Part shown: positions 26,293 to 34,869 of the stretch, one piece after another
How the letters are laid out: every line of letters starts with the position of its first letter
How positions within the stretch are numbered: the first letter of the stretch is position 1
Origin: Synechococcus sp. WH 8020
GTDB taxonomy: Bacteria; Cyanobacteriota; Cyanobacteriia; PCC-6307; Cyanobiaceae
Direction: 5' to 3'
DNA length: 64,000 nucleotides
NCBI RefSeq assembly: GCF_001040845.1
Contig: NZ_CP011941.1
Span: 949,744 to 1,013,743 of the forward strand
Notes under the pieces: model-generated
The model's input: only the letters and a program-made list of their open reading frames with translations
What the model was told of the DNA's origin: nothing
Databases searched by the model: none
Made by a program: the position numbers and the translations under genes

Positions 26293-27930
26293 TTAGAATT
26301 TAAATGTTGTTTGGATTACACCTCCAAATATATTGAACTGACCGTCGTAACCAGATCCGTCAACAAAGCTAGCTGTGTCCTGACCTTCAGGTCGTGACAG
26401 ATAGAAAATTGCAGGAGAGATAGAAATATTATCGGTGACCTGGAAGTTGTACCATAATTCGAACACATAGTTGCCATCATAAGGAGTGTCACCCCCTTTG
26501 AGAGCAGTTGCGAAATTGGGTTGACCAACAGCGAAACCAAGATCGTTGCCTTTCAGGAAGACATCTTCCCACTTCAAACCTGCTAACCAACTTTGGGAGG
26601 TAATCGGAGACCCATCTTCCTTACCGCTGGAAGAAACAGTATTTATACCCCAACCAAGTGAAATGGATGGAATGAAACCTGGATCCTCAGGAGTCCAATA
26701 AGCATTCAAGGCATAACTATTGGTACCACCAGGGTTACGGTTGCCTTCTGCATCTTTACATTCATTGTTCCATTCATTAGCCTTCAAAAATTCCGTACCA
26801 CGCCTGAGTCCATTACCGCTATCACACTGACCATAGCGATAGCCAAAAGCTGCACCCCAACGAGGACCCGCGTAACCTAATTGGGCCATCAGACTGGCTT
26901 CTGAATTAGCAGTCATAAATCCACCTTCTGATGGATCAGAAATATTTCCATTTTTATCATCTGCTACGTAGTTAACAGAAACACTGAAGTTATTGTCTCC
27001 TTTATCAACTTTTTGCTTCCAATAAGCACCTATCAATTGACCAGTCTCTTTATTATATACACCACTTGTGCCCATCAACGATGTAAAATCAAGGACTTTT
27101 GCTCCACCCTTATTATATTTAGAAGGCCAAAGTGCTATAGATTCGGTATTACGAGCAATTGCACCTGCGATAAATGTAAATTCTTCGCCTACAGGAAATT
27201 TATAAAATAACCTATCAACAATTACATTATTATTACTTCCTGCCACGCCAGAATCTGTAGCAATATCAAGTGCAGTCAGATTGACACCTGAGCCTGCAAA
27301 TGCATTCGCGCCTTTGGTAAAGTTACCGGTACGTAATCGTGCCAGCAACCTATCTTTTCCAGTAAAGCTCGTATCAACATAGAGACGCTGATCGTAGTTA
27401 AAAGTTGTACCACCAAATTGTTGATTGTATTCGGAAGAACCATCACCACCTGCATTCACTGCACCAAGTACGAAGGTAGTTTTCCCTTTCAATTTGGTGG
27501 TGGTGGAGAACTGAGTGGCTTCCAGTTCGCCAACGCGGGCTTCAAGTCCGTCAACGCGGCCCTTGAGGATGGCGAGTTCTTTTTCGAACTCTTTCATCAA
27601 GCGCTTGAGCTCGTCGGTCACTTCGGTGACGCGGTCGAGACAGGCGTTCAACAGAGCGGCCGCTTCAAAGCGGGTCATCGCACGGTTACCGCGGTAGGTG
27701 CCGTTGGGGTAACCAGCAACACAGCCATAGCGCTCGATCAGATTGCTCAGAGCCTGATAAGCCCAGTCTGTTGGGTAAACGTCGGAAAACTGAGTGATGC
27801 TGGTGACTTGCTCGCCAGAAGCGGCGTAGTCAGTCACACCATTGATGTTCAGCTCAGTGGCATTAGCAGCCACAGGTGCCAAAAGGCCCAGGGCTGCTGG
27901 AGCCACCAGCAGTTGTTGGAAAAGTTTCAT
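26293..27930 (-). CDS. SLH-domain outer membrane porin, second copy
   Basis: 545 residues with the same order as the porin at 4625: signal peptide ending ANA, SLH domain, coiled coil and a beta-barrel ending TTFKF. The first ~150 residues are almost identical to that paralogue, and the DNA there differs mainly at scattered third positions. The barrel differs, with extra loops and a Cys-containing segment (GQCDSGNGLRRG, WNNECKD). ATG at 27930 with GAGGA upstream. Its place in the phosphate/arsenate island and a Pho-like repeat at 28085-28103 suggest a phosphate-responsive porin; the solute is inferred only from context. Confidence 0.93.
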   Translation of the reverse strand: MKLFQQLLVAPAALGLLAPVAANATELNINGVTDYAASGEQVTSITQFSDVYPTDWAYQALSNLIERYGCVAGYPNGTYRGNRAMTRFEAAALLNACLDRVTEVTDELKRLMKEFEKELAILKGRVDGLEARVGELEATQFSTTTKLKGKTTFVLGAVNAGGDGSSEYNQQFGGTTFNYDQRLYVDTSFTGKDRLLARLRTGNFTKGANAFAGSGVNLTALDIATDSGVAGSNNNVIVDRLFYKFPVGEEFTFIAGAIARNTESIALWPSKYNKGGAKVLDFTSLMGTSGVYNKETGQLIGAYWKQKVDKGDNNFSVSVNYVADDKNGNISDPSEGGFMTANSEASLMAQLGYAGPRWGAAFGYRYGQCDSGNGLRRGTEFLKANEWNNECKDAEGNRNPGGTNSYALNAYWTPEDPGFIPSISLGWGINTVSSSGKEDGSPITSQSWLAGLKWEDVFLKGNDLGFAVGQPNFATALKGGDTPYDGNYVFELWYNFQVTDNISISPAIFYLSRPEGQDTASFVDGSGYDGQFNIFGGVIQTTFKF

Positions 27931-27936
27931 TTTCGG

Positions 27937-27945
27937 TCCTCACAC
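27937..27945 (-). promoter_or_regulatory. Yfr1-complementary site at second porin RBS
   Basis: GTGTGAGGA on the minus strand, 6 bases before the ATG, reverse complement of nine bases of the Yfr1 motif ACTCCTCACAC. It is the same element as at 4611-4619. Confidence 0.6.
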
Positions 27946-28084
27946 CAAAAATTTAGTTTGGGATTGCCCCACTCGCAGATTAATCGATGCAAGTCGAGTA
28001 AGCAGCATTCCAAACAACAAAAAGATGTGTCCCAACCAACAAACAATCACCATTAATCATTCTTTTATTTATTCTTTATTGACC

Positions 28085-28103
28085 GTTAACTTCTTCTTAA
28101 CCC
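28085..28103. promoter_or_regulatory. Candidate Pho-like repeat upstream of second porin
   Basis: GTTAACTT (28085) and CTTAACCC (28096) on the plus strand match the Pho repeat at 6 and 7 of 8 positions with the expected 11-base step. They lie about 155 bases upstream of the porin ATG but point away from it, so the assignment is weak. Confidence 0.3.
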
Positions 28104-28203
28104 AAGATCAAACTTGTTCGTTGAGAGAGTTCAGAAAATGTGACATCCAATCAGCCATCTTCGATCACTTGGCCCTTCTGGCCAACGAATCCAAAAAGAG
28201 CTC

Positions 28204-28431
28204 TCAACAAAGATCTTCCCCACTTGCGGGACATAACCGATCGATCGGAATCAGAAAGGTTCCGCGTCTGAATCTGACTGCTGCGATTTCGAGGGGATGC
28301 AAGGCGACCACCGCTCCAGATTCATCGCTGCCAACAAGATCTGAAGGCCGAAGCATCGGCATGGGATCTGCCGTTTTGAGGTAGGGCATCGGACTGATCA
28401 GTCGAACTTGGTCACCAATGGAAACGGTCAT
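28204..28431 (-). CDS. SipA/CRR42-like small regulatory protein (DUF3148)
   Basis: 75 residues. It begins IGDQVRLISPMPYLKTADPMPMLRPSDLV, a pattern I associate with the cyanobacterial SipA (NblS-interacting) and plastid CRR42 family, which has a small SH3-like fold; the later AVRFRRGTFLIPIDRL completes the barrel. SipA modulates the NblS/RpaB light-stress two-component pathway. ATG at 28431. Divergent from bioY. The family assignment is from memory of a short protein and could be off in name. Confidence 0.65.
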   Translation of the reverse strand: MTVSIGDQVRLISPMPYLKTADPMPMLRPSDLVGSDESGAVVALHPLEIAAVRFRRGTFLIPIDRLCPASGEDLC

Positions 28432-28481
28432 GACACCTGGGCAATCACCCTCTCCTACAGCAGGATGGGGTCAGTTGATCG

Positions 28482-29060
28482 TTGCCCGTGCGGGCTCTTG
28501 CCACCTGGAGCGGCGCAATCGCGGGACTGCTTCTCATTCTTGTGGGAAGCTTGATCCCGGCTGCCATCGTGCTGCCAGTCGCAGAACTCCCCCCCCGATT
28601 GCTGAGTTTGCCAAGCACCTGGCAAGTTCCAGCACTCCTGCTTTGTGCCCTTGTCTGCGGCCCACGATCAGGCGTGATCGCAGCGGTTGCCTACATCACC
28701 GTGGGGCTGGTTGATCTTCCCGTATTTCATGACGGTGGAGGTTTGGCCTACGTGCTCACTCCCGCCTTTGGTTATCTCGCTGGCTTTGTGCCAGCAGCCT
28801 GGCTCACCGGACGGCTCGCCCATCAAGCTGGGATGAACGACTTAGCGCGCCTCACGTTGGCGGCAATCGCTGGTGTGATCACGATTCAGCTATGCGGAAT
28901 TCTTAATTTATTGATCGGAGCGGGGTTGGGCCGTTGGAGTGATTCGCTTCTTGATTTGTTGTTCAGTTACAGCCTCGGCCCCTTACTCACCCAACTGGCT
29001 CTTTGCGTCGCAATCGCCTTGATTGCGCTTCCGATTCGTCGTCTGCTCTGGATCGAATGA
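28482..29060 (+). CDS. bioY: Biotin transporter substrate-binding component BioY
   Basis: Membrane S-component of an ECF-type biotin importer, 192 residues with about six hydrophobic helices. Family features: VGLVDLPVFHDGGGLAYVLTPAFGYLAGF, the BioY signature of Gly and aromatic residues lining the biotin site. The start is TTG at 28482 or GTG at 28488; a stop lies just upstream, so neither can extend. The stop overlaps lspA by ATGA. No energising ATPase is nearby. Confidence 0.92.
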   Translation: MPVRALATWSGAIAGLLLILVGSLIPAAIVLPVAELPPRLLSLPSTWQVPALLLCALVCGPRSGVIAAVAYITVGLVDLPVFHDGGGLAYVLTPAFGYLAGFVPAAWLTGRLAHQAGMNDLARLTLAAIAGVITIQLCGILNLLIGAGLGRWSDSLLDLLFSYSLGPLLTQLALCVAIALIALPIRRLLWIE

Positions 29061-29545
29061 TCAGCCGCAGCAACCGACTGATCCGGCGTCGCACGATTGT
29101 GTTGATCAGCCTGTTGATCCTGCTGCTGGATCAAGCGTCCAAATATTGGGCTCGATCCCAGTTGCTTCCGAATCTGTCGCAGCCGTTCCTACCTGGATTT
29201 CTGCAGTTTCGGCTCGTGCGCAACACCGGCGCAGCCTTCAGCATGTTGAGTGATTCCACCGCCCTGTTGGGACTCCTCAGCTTGCTTGTTTCGCTTGGTT
29301 TGCTGGGCTGGATCTGGCGATCCAAGCGACTTGAGCTCTGGTTAGGTCTGGCCTTGGCCTGCCTCCTGGGCGGAACGCTTGGCAATGGCATCGACCGCTG
29401 GCAACTGGGCTATGTCACCGACTTCCTGGAGCTCGTGCCCTTCCGTTTTCCCATCTTCAACGCCGCAGACATCGCCATCAACCTCGCCGTCCTCTGCTTC
29501 GCCATCGACGCTCTCTCCCAACGCAATGGACAAGCGAAATCCTGA
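29057..29545 (+). CDS. lspA: Lipoprotein signal peptidase (SPase II)
   Basis: 162 residues from ATG 29057. Four membrane helices; catalytic Asp motifs GGTLGNGIDRW and FPIFNAADIAIN, with VRNTGAAFSML between helices, as in all LspA. It removes prolipoprotein signal peptides at the inner membrane; substrates in this window include PstS and the small lipoprotein at 43086. Overlaps bioY by four bases and the PBP gene by 20. Confidence 0.96.
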   Translation: MISRSNRLIRRRTIVLISLLILLLDQASKYWARSQLLPNLSQPFLPGFLQFRLVRNTGAAFSMLSDSTALLGLLSLLVSLGLLGWIWRSKRLELWLGLALACLLGGTLGNGIDRWQLGYVTDFLELVPFRFPIFNAADIAINLAVLCFAIDALSQRNGQAKS

Positions 29546-31697
29546 CGGCCCCTCCTCAGCCCAACTGATCATCCATCAACGAGATCAGCCAGATCGAACG
29601 ATTGCGTTGCATGGCGATGGCTATCGGATTGGACGCGATGGTCCCCTAGAAGTGCGCATCGATCATCCGGCCGTCAGTCGCCAACATGCTTTGCTGCAAC
29701 GCCAAGGTCGGCGTTGGATCCTTCAAGATTTGGACTCGACCAATGGCTTGTGGTGGAAAGGTCGCCGGATTAAACAGCTTGAACTGCGCGATGGAGACGA
29801 CGTTCAGTTTGCGCCGGCTCTAGATGCAACGGCTCCGTTTCTGCATTTCGATGATGCAGCAGGGCGACGACGTCATCGGATTGAACGCTGGTTGGGCCTC
29901 TTCCTGTTGGGGTGCCTTGGTGGTGGAGGTGCTCTGCTGTTGCTGTCCAACCTCACCATGCCGATTCGTGGGCAACTGGCACGCGTGCGCGGTCCGTTGG
30001 CCATTTACGACGGCAATAACCAACCGCTGGCCTCCGTTGATTCCAGCCGTCATCGCGAGCTCAAGTCGGTGAATGCGTTCTCACCCCTGCTGGTTGATGC
30101 TCTGCTGAGCAGTGAAGACAACCGCTTCTGGTGGCATCCGGGGGTCGATCCCATTGGCACGCTGAGAGCCTTCAGCACCAATTGGATCGGCGGACAAGTG
30201 CTGGAAGGAGGCAGCAGTCTCACCCAGCAGTTAGCTCGCAGCCTGTATCCCGATTACGTGGGAGAGGGAGACACCCTGGCGCGGAAATGGAAAGAGCTGC
30301 TCGTGTCCTTGCAGTTGGAAAGTCGCTTCAACAAAAGCCAGTTGCTTCTGAGCTACCTCAATCGGGTGTACTTGGGCGTTGGTTGGGGATTTGAAGATGC
30401 CTCACGCGTGTTTTTCGATCAATCCGCGGCAGAGCTGAATGTGCAGCAAGCCGCTCTGCTGGTGGGTCTGTTGCCATCACCCAATGGGCACGATCCCTGT
30501 CAGTTTCCCCAGCGCGCTCTCAAAGCACGCAATCGGGTGATCAACAAAATGGCCGATGGCGGTCGTCTGTCCTTGGAGCAGGCGCGGTTAGCGCGTCGAA
30601 AACCGATTCAATTAGCCAAACAGGCCTGCAGTCGGGAGCAGGTCAGTCGATCCGCACCCTTTTACACCGATCAAGTGCGGCGAGATCTCACAGAGCTCGT
30701 GGGCCCAGACGTGGCCAATGAAGGAAATTTCCTGATTGAAACCCATTTGGACCCCGTTCTGCAATCCGTGGTGGAACGCCAGTTGAGCGGTTTATTGGCC
30801 AACAACGCATCGCATGGGGTTCAGGAGGGAGCTGCTGTTGTGCTGGATAGCCGCACAGGCGGGGTTCTCGCCATCGCCGGAGGTCGGGACTATCGCTCGA
30901 GCCAGTTCAACCGTGCCTCGATGGCGATGCGCCAACCAGGCAGCACCTTCAAACTCATCACTTATTTGGCGGCCCTGGAGCAAGGACTAAAACCCAACGA
31001 CACTTTGGATTGCAGCCCCCTCCGCTGGGGAGGACAACGCTTTGACAGCACTTGTTCGGGCCAACTGACCCTGGCCAGTGCCTTCGCCTCAAGCCAGAAC
31101 ACTGCAGCGCTGCGCCTCGCCCAACGCGTAGGCCTGGAGCAAATGGTGAGCTTGGCGAAACGTCTGGGAATCTCCACGCCCTTAGATCCTGTACCTGGGC
31201 TAGCTCTTGGACAGAGTGAGGTGCGCTTGATTGAGCTCACCAGTGCCTATGCCGCTGTGGCCAATGGCGGCATCTGGCAACCTCCCACCACCATTCGTCG
31301 TTTGCTCGATGCAGAAACCTGCCGCTTGGATCGCCCGAGTGGCTGCGGCAGCCTGACTGGAGACGGCGGTGCTGGAGACAGCAGTCAGCGCCAAGCCTCT
31401 CGTCGTGTCCTGAAGGGACAGACGGCTATGCAAATGCAGGGTTTAATGCGCGCAGTCATTCGCAGCGGCACCGGGCGTTCAGCCTCGCTCGGTGGACAAG
31501 AGGGAGGGAAAACAGGAACCACCAACGATGGGCGTGACCTGCTGTTCATTGGCTACGAGCCGAGTCGCCATTGGGTGCTGGGAATCTGGCTAGGCAACGA
31601 TGACAACAGTCCTTCAGCCAGTTCCAGCGCCTTGGCAGCCTCGCTCTGGAGTCGCATCATGCGTGCTGCTGGACAGGGCGGTGTGGCGGGCCGATGA
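29526..31697 (+). CDS. FHA-domain class A penicillin-binding protein
   Basis: 723 residues from ATG 29526. N-terminal FHA domain (about 15-95) with YRIGRDG, SRQH and DLDSTNG phosphothreonine-binding motifs; one membrane helix near 125-145; GT51 glycosyltransferase with catalytic Glu in SSEDNRFWWHPG and GGSSLTQQLARSLY; transpeptidase with SxxK in PGSTFKLITY, SSQN and GGKTGTTND. It polymerises and cross-links peptidoglycan. The FHA part faces the cytosol and could couple activity to Ser/Thr kinase signalling. Overlaps lspA and the GTPase gene. Confidence 0.95.
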   Translation: MDKRNPDGPSSAQLIIHQRDQPDRTIALHGDGYRIGRDGPLEVRIDHPAVSRQHALLQRQGRRWILQDLDSTNGLWWKGRRIKQLELRDGDDVQFAPALDATAPFLHFDDAAGRRRHRIERWLGLFLLGCLGGGGALLLLSNLTMPIRGQLARVRGPLAIYDGNNQPLASVDSSRHRELKSVNAFSPLLVDALLSSEDNRFWWHPGVDPIGTLRAFSTNWIGGQVLEGGSSLTQQLARSLYPDYVGEGDTLARKWKELLVSLQLESRFNKSQLLLSYLNRVYLGVGWGFEDASRVFFDQSAAELNVQQAALLVGLLPSPNGHDPCQFPQRALKARNRVINKMADGGRLSLEQARLARRKPIQLAKQACSREQVSRSAPFYTDQVRRDLTELVGPDVANEGNFLIETHLDPVLQSVVERQLSGLLANNASHGVQEGAAVVLDSRTGGVLAIAGGRDYRSSQFNRASMAMRQPGSTFKLITYLAALEQGLKPNDTLDCSPLRWGGQRFDSTCSGQLTLASAFASSQNTAALRLAQRVGLEQMVSLAKRLGISTPLDPVPGLALGQSEVRLIELTSAYAAVANGGIWQPPTTIRRLLDAETCRLDRPSGCGSLTGDGGAGDSSQRQASRRVLKGQTAMQMQGLMRAVIRSGTGRSASLGGQEGGKTGTTNDGRDLLFIGYEPSRHWVLGIWLGNDDNSPSASSSALAASLWSRIMRAAGQGGVAGR

Positions 31698-33289
31698 AGG
31701 GATCCAATCGCTTGATTTTGTTGGGTGCAGCGGGACTTGTTGTCCTGCTGGTGCTCGGCCTGGTGCTCCAGGGCATTCGCAATCTGCTCTGGGATCTCAG
31801 CTACATCCTTCCGCCCTGGCTTGTGGGTCCAGTGCTGCTCATCGGCACCATCCTGGTCCTTGCCTTCGTGTTTCAAGTTGGCTGGCCGTTGTGGAAGGGA
31901 TGGAAAACCCGCAGCAGAGCCACCAAAGCCACCACGACTTCCCCTTCTCCTCCGGGCTCGCGTCGTCAAGCGGCTGAACAAAGCCTGGACAGCATTGATC
32001 GCCTGCTGGAACGTCTCCAAGACGATGTGGCCCGGCAAGCTCTGCATCTGGAGCGCGAGCGCGTCGCGCGGGAATTGGCGCGCGGCGATTTAGTGGTGGT
32101 TGTCTTTGGAACAGGCTCCAGTGGGAAAACATCCCTGATTCGTGCCCTGCTCCAAGACATCGTTGGGCGAGTTGGGGCACCGATGGGCTCCACAACGGGC
32201 AGCCAAACCTATCGGCTTCGCCTCAGCAAGCTGGAACGAGGCCTGCAATTGGTCGACACTCCTGGAATCCTGGAAAGCGGACTGGATGGAAGAGATCGGG
32301 AACAAGAAGCGCGTGAACGCGCCAGCCGTGCTGACTTGATGCTGGTGGTGGTGGATGGTGATCTTCGCTCTGCTGAATGGGATGTAGTGCGCAGCCTTGC
32401 GGGTTTGGGCAAGCGCCTGATGTTGGTGTTGAACAAATGCGATTTACGGGGAGAGGAAGAGGAAAAACGTCTACTGGCCTTGCTTCGCGGACGTTGCCAA
32501 GGCCTGCTCACCGCTGAAGACGTGATCCCGACCAGTGCCTCCCCCCAATCCTTGCCAAGACCTGGCCAGAAACCCTGGCAACCCCCAGCTGAGGTAGCTG
32601 TGTTGCTCCAACGCCTGGCCGTGGTGCTCCATGCGGACGGCGAAGAGCTTCTGGCCGACAACATTCTTCTGCAATGCAGAACGCTGGGCGACAAGGGGCG
32701 ATCGCTTCTCAACCGACAGCGCCAGACGGAGGCGCGACGGATCGTGGATCGTTACAGCTGGATTAGTGCAGGCGTTGTGGCAGCGACACCACTACCAGGT
32801 ATCGACTTGCTTGGCACCGCGGCGGTGAATGCCCAGATGGTGATGGAGGTCGCGAAGGTCTACAACGTGCAGTTGACACGTGACAAAGCACAAGAGCTGG
32901 CCGTCTCGGTGGGGCGAACCCTGGCAGGTCTTGGTGTTGTCAAAGGCGGTGTTGCCTTGATTGGCACCGCTCTCAGCGTGAATCTGCCCACCCTCTTACT
33001 GGGAAAAGCCGTTCAGGGTGTTGCAGCTGCATGGTTAACGCGGATTGCAGGCGCCAGTTTCATCACCTATTTCCAACAAGATCAAGATTGGGGAGATGGT
33101 GGCGTGCAAGACGTGGTGCAGAGGCACTACGACCTCAACCGACGCGATAGCGCCCTCAAACGCTTTCTCGACACCGCTCTCAGACAGGTTGTGGAACCCC
33201 TGCGGCAATCGGCAAAGAAGCGGTTACCACCCCAACCAGGGCCTCGGGCGGAGGAGGGCGCATCGGGCCACGGGCATCGAGAACCGTGA
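31694..33289 (+). CDS. Membrane GTPase with DUF697 domain
   Basis: 531 residues. Two N-terminal hydrophobic helices (8-28 and 41-65), then an Era/dynamin-like G domain: G1 GTGSSGKTS near 138, G3 DTPGILE near 192, G4 NKCD near 237. A C-terminal DUF697 region (ISAGVVAATPLPGIDLLGTAAVNAQMV) has hydrophobic segments that suggest membrane association. The ATG overlaps the PBP stop by ATGA, hinting at a role in envelope processes. Cyanobacterial homologues exist, but the specific function is unknown. Confidence 0.9.
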   Translation: MKGSNRLILLGAAGLVVLLVLGLVLQGIRNLLWDLSYILPPWLVGPVLLIGTILVLAFVFQVGWPLWKGWKTRSRATKATTTSPSPPGSRRQAAEQSLDSIDRLLERLQDDVARQALHLERERVARELARGDLVVVVFGTGSSGKTSLIRALLQDIVGRVGAPMGSTTGSQTYRLRLSKLERGLQLVDTPGILESGLDGRDREQEARERASRADLMLVVVDGDLRSAEWDVVRSLAGLGKRLMLVLNKCDLRGEEEEKRLLALLRGRCQGLLTAEDVIPTSASPQSLPRPGQKPWQPPAEVAVLLQRLAVVLHADGEELLADNILLQCRTLGDKGRSLLNRQRQTEARRIVDRYSWISAGVVAATPLPGIDLLGTAAVNAQMVMEVAKVYNVQLTRDKAQELAVSVGRTLAGLGVVKGGVALIGTALSVNLPTLLLGKAVQGVAAAWLTRIAGASFITYFQQDQDWGDGGVQDVVQRHYDLNRRDSALKRFLDTALRQVVEPLRQSAKKRLPPQPGPRAEEGASGHGHREP

Positions 33290-33380
33290 TCAGAGCCAAA
33301 TAGGCCACACCAATCAGCACGGACACAATGCCTGTGACGATCGCCACCCAACGGCCGCGTTGCTGTTTTGGGGCAGCCAT
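33180..33380 (-). CDS. Small conserved membrane protein
   Basis: 66 residues with one clear helix (WVAIVTGIVSVLIGVAYLALITVL) and a Pro-rich tail (RGPMRPPPPEAL). The sequence resembles a short membrane protein commonly found in marine Synechococcus. ATG at 33380. Its last 37 codons lie antisense to the 3' end of the GTPase gene. It is 25 bases downstream of the PLP-decarboxylase gene on the same strand. Confidence 0.65.
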   Translation of the reverse strand: MAAPKQQRGRWVAIVTGIVSVLIGVAYLALITVLDARGPMRPPPPEALVGVVTASLPIAAGVPQPV

Positions 33381-33405
33381 CAGGGCAGAGCCTCCACGGA
33401 TTGAT

Positions 33406-34827
33406 TCAAGATTGATTCAAGATTGATGCCAGTTGGTCCAGCAAACCGTGATCGGTGTGCGGGTTGCCAAGAACAGCCTTGAGGAAATGCCGTCCTTGAT
33501 GAAGTGGCCTCGAAACCATGATGCTCCGGCTGAGCAAGAGCCGGCGTGTCTCCATCGACCAGGCTGCGTGCTGCTGAGCCTGTCCGCGTTGGGGCCTACA
33601 GGCCAGCACATGCAAGGGACCGGTGAGAATGATCAGCCTGTTGGGATCTAATTGTTGCTGGAAATACTGACGTCGAGCGATCGCGGCGGACAACACCTGT
33701 TCAATCCCTGATTCACCGAGCTGGCGCAAGCCAAGCCAAAGTTTGAGCACTTCCGCCGGCCGACTCCCCTGAAGACCCAGTTCTCCGCCGTGATCATGCT
33801 CTAGGGCAGGCTCCATATACGGAAGACCTGTGGAGAACGCTTCAGAAAGAACTTTGGCCTTGCGCACCAACAGAAGGGATGAGGTCTTTGTGATGCCAAG
33901 AACTTTCTGGGGATTCACGGTGATCGAATCAGCGCGCTCAATCCCATGAAGCAGATGGGTGGTGGTGGGGCTGAGAGCAAAAACCGCGCCGATCGCCCCA
34001 TCCACATGCAGCCATAGGCCCAAGCTGCTGCAGAGATCAGCCATTGCAGAAAGGGGGTCGATCGCACCTCGCACCGTCGTGCCTGCTGTGGCAACCACTG
34101 CCATACAGGGACGTCCTTCCCTTGAAAGGGCTTCGAGTTCATCCTCGAGTTGTTGCAGATCGATGAGCCCTTGTTCATCCACCGGGATGGAACGAACTCC
34201 ATCACTTTGAAGTCCCATCACGCGCGCTGCTTTGCGCCAGGAGACATGCGCATCAGCACTCACCACCACCACAGCATCTGGGTTGTGATCCAAGCCAGCG
34301 TGATGGCGGGCGGACACCAAGGCGATCAAATTGCTCAGCGAGCCCCCACTGGCGGCAACACCAGAAGCGCCGGTAGGAAAGCCAATGCGTTCAGCAAACC
34401 AGGTACAAAGCTGCCGTTCCAGATGACTCAAACTGGGGGACAGCTCCTCGGCCAGAAGGTTGTTATTCAGCCCAGCGCAAATCAAATCGGCAGCGATTGA
34501 CGCACTGAGCGGCGGCGGATCGAAATGGGCCAGCGACCCGGGATGGGAGGGCTGAAACGCCCCATCCATCACCTGCTGAAGGTCATCCAGCAGTTGTCCC
34601 ATGTCGCGACCATGGACCTGCGGTGCAGCATCTGGAAGGATCCGGAGCGCTGGCAATGGACCCCGCTCACCGGCCGAACCGATCCAACGGCATAGCCGCT
34701 CGGAAGCACCCTCCAAAAACTGAAGGAGTTGAGGGTCGAGCGCATCGGGTGAAGCAAACGCCGAAAGAGCTACCGGTTCAGGATTCCTTGAAGGTCCGAC
34801 CAAGAAGACAAGATGGGGAATGACCAT
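33406..34827 (-). CDS. PLP-dependent group II decarboxylase
   Basis: 473 residues from ATG 34827; another ATG at 34863 would add 12 residues encoded by a tandem repeat. Family motifs: GVAASGGSLSNLIAL, HVSWRKAARVMG (cofactor-stacking His), LWLHVDGAIGAVFAL (Asp), and SITVNPQKVLGITKTSSLLL with the PLP Lys. It belongs to the glutamate/aspartate/diaminobutyrate/aromatic decarboxylase fold; substrate is not resolved. Beta-alanine or diaminopropane synthesis is possible. Divergent from tadA over about 40 bases. Confidence 0.9.
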   Translation of the reverse strand: MVIPHLVFLVGPSRNPEPVALSAFASPDALDPQLLQFLEGASERLCRWIGSAGERGPLPALRILPDAAPQVHGRDMGQLLDDLQQVMDGAFQPSHPGSLAHFDPPPLSASIAADLICAGLNNNLLAEELSPSLSHLERQLCTWFAERIGFPTGASGVAASGGSLSNLIALVSARHHAGLDHNPDAVVVVSADAHVSWRKAARVMGLQSDGVRSIPVDEQGLIDLQQLEDELEALSREGRPCMAVVATAGTTVRGAIDPLSAMADLCSSLGLWLHVDGAIGAVFALSPTTTHLLHGIERADSITVNPQKVLGITKTSSLLLVRKAKVLSEAFSTGLPYMEPALEHDHGGELGLQGSRPAEVLKLWLGLRQLGESGIEQVLSAAIARRQYFQQQLDPNRLIILTGPLHVLACRPQRGQAQQHAAWSMETRRLLLSRSIMVSRPLHQGRHFLKAVLGNPHTDHGLLDQLASILNQS

Positions 34828-34835
34828 TCTCCCCT

Positions 34836-34867
34836 GTGGTGGCACATCCAAGTGGTGGCACATCCAA
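34836..34867. repeat. Exact 16-base tandem duplication
   Basis: GTGGTGGCACATCCAA occurs twice back to back (34836-34851 and 34852-34867) between the divergent decarboxylase and tadA genes. The duplication ends 2 bases before the tadA ATG and also creates the distal ATG choice for the decarboxylase. Confidence 0.9.
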
Positions 34868-34869
34868 CG

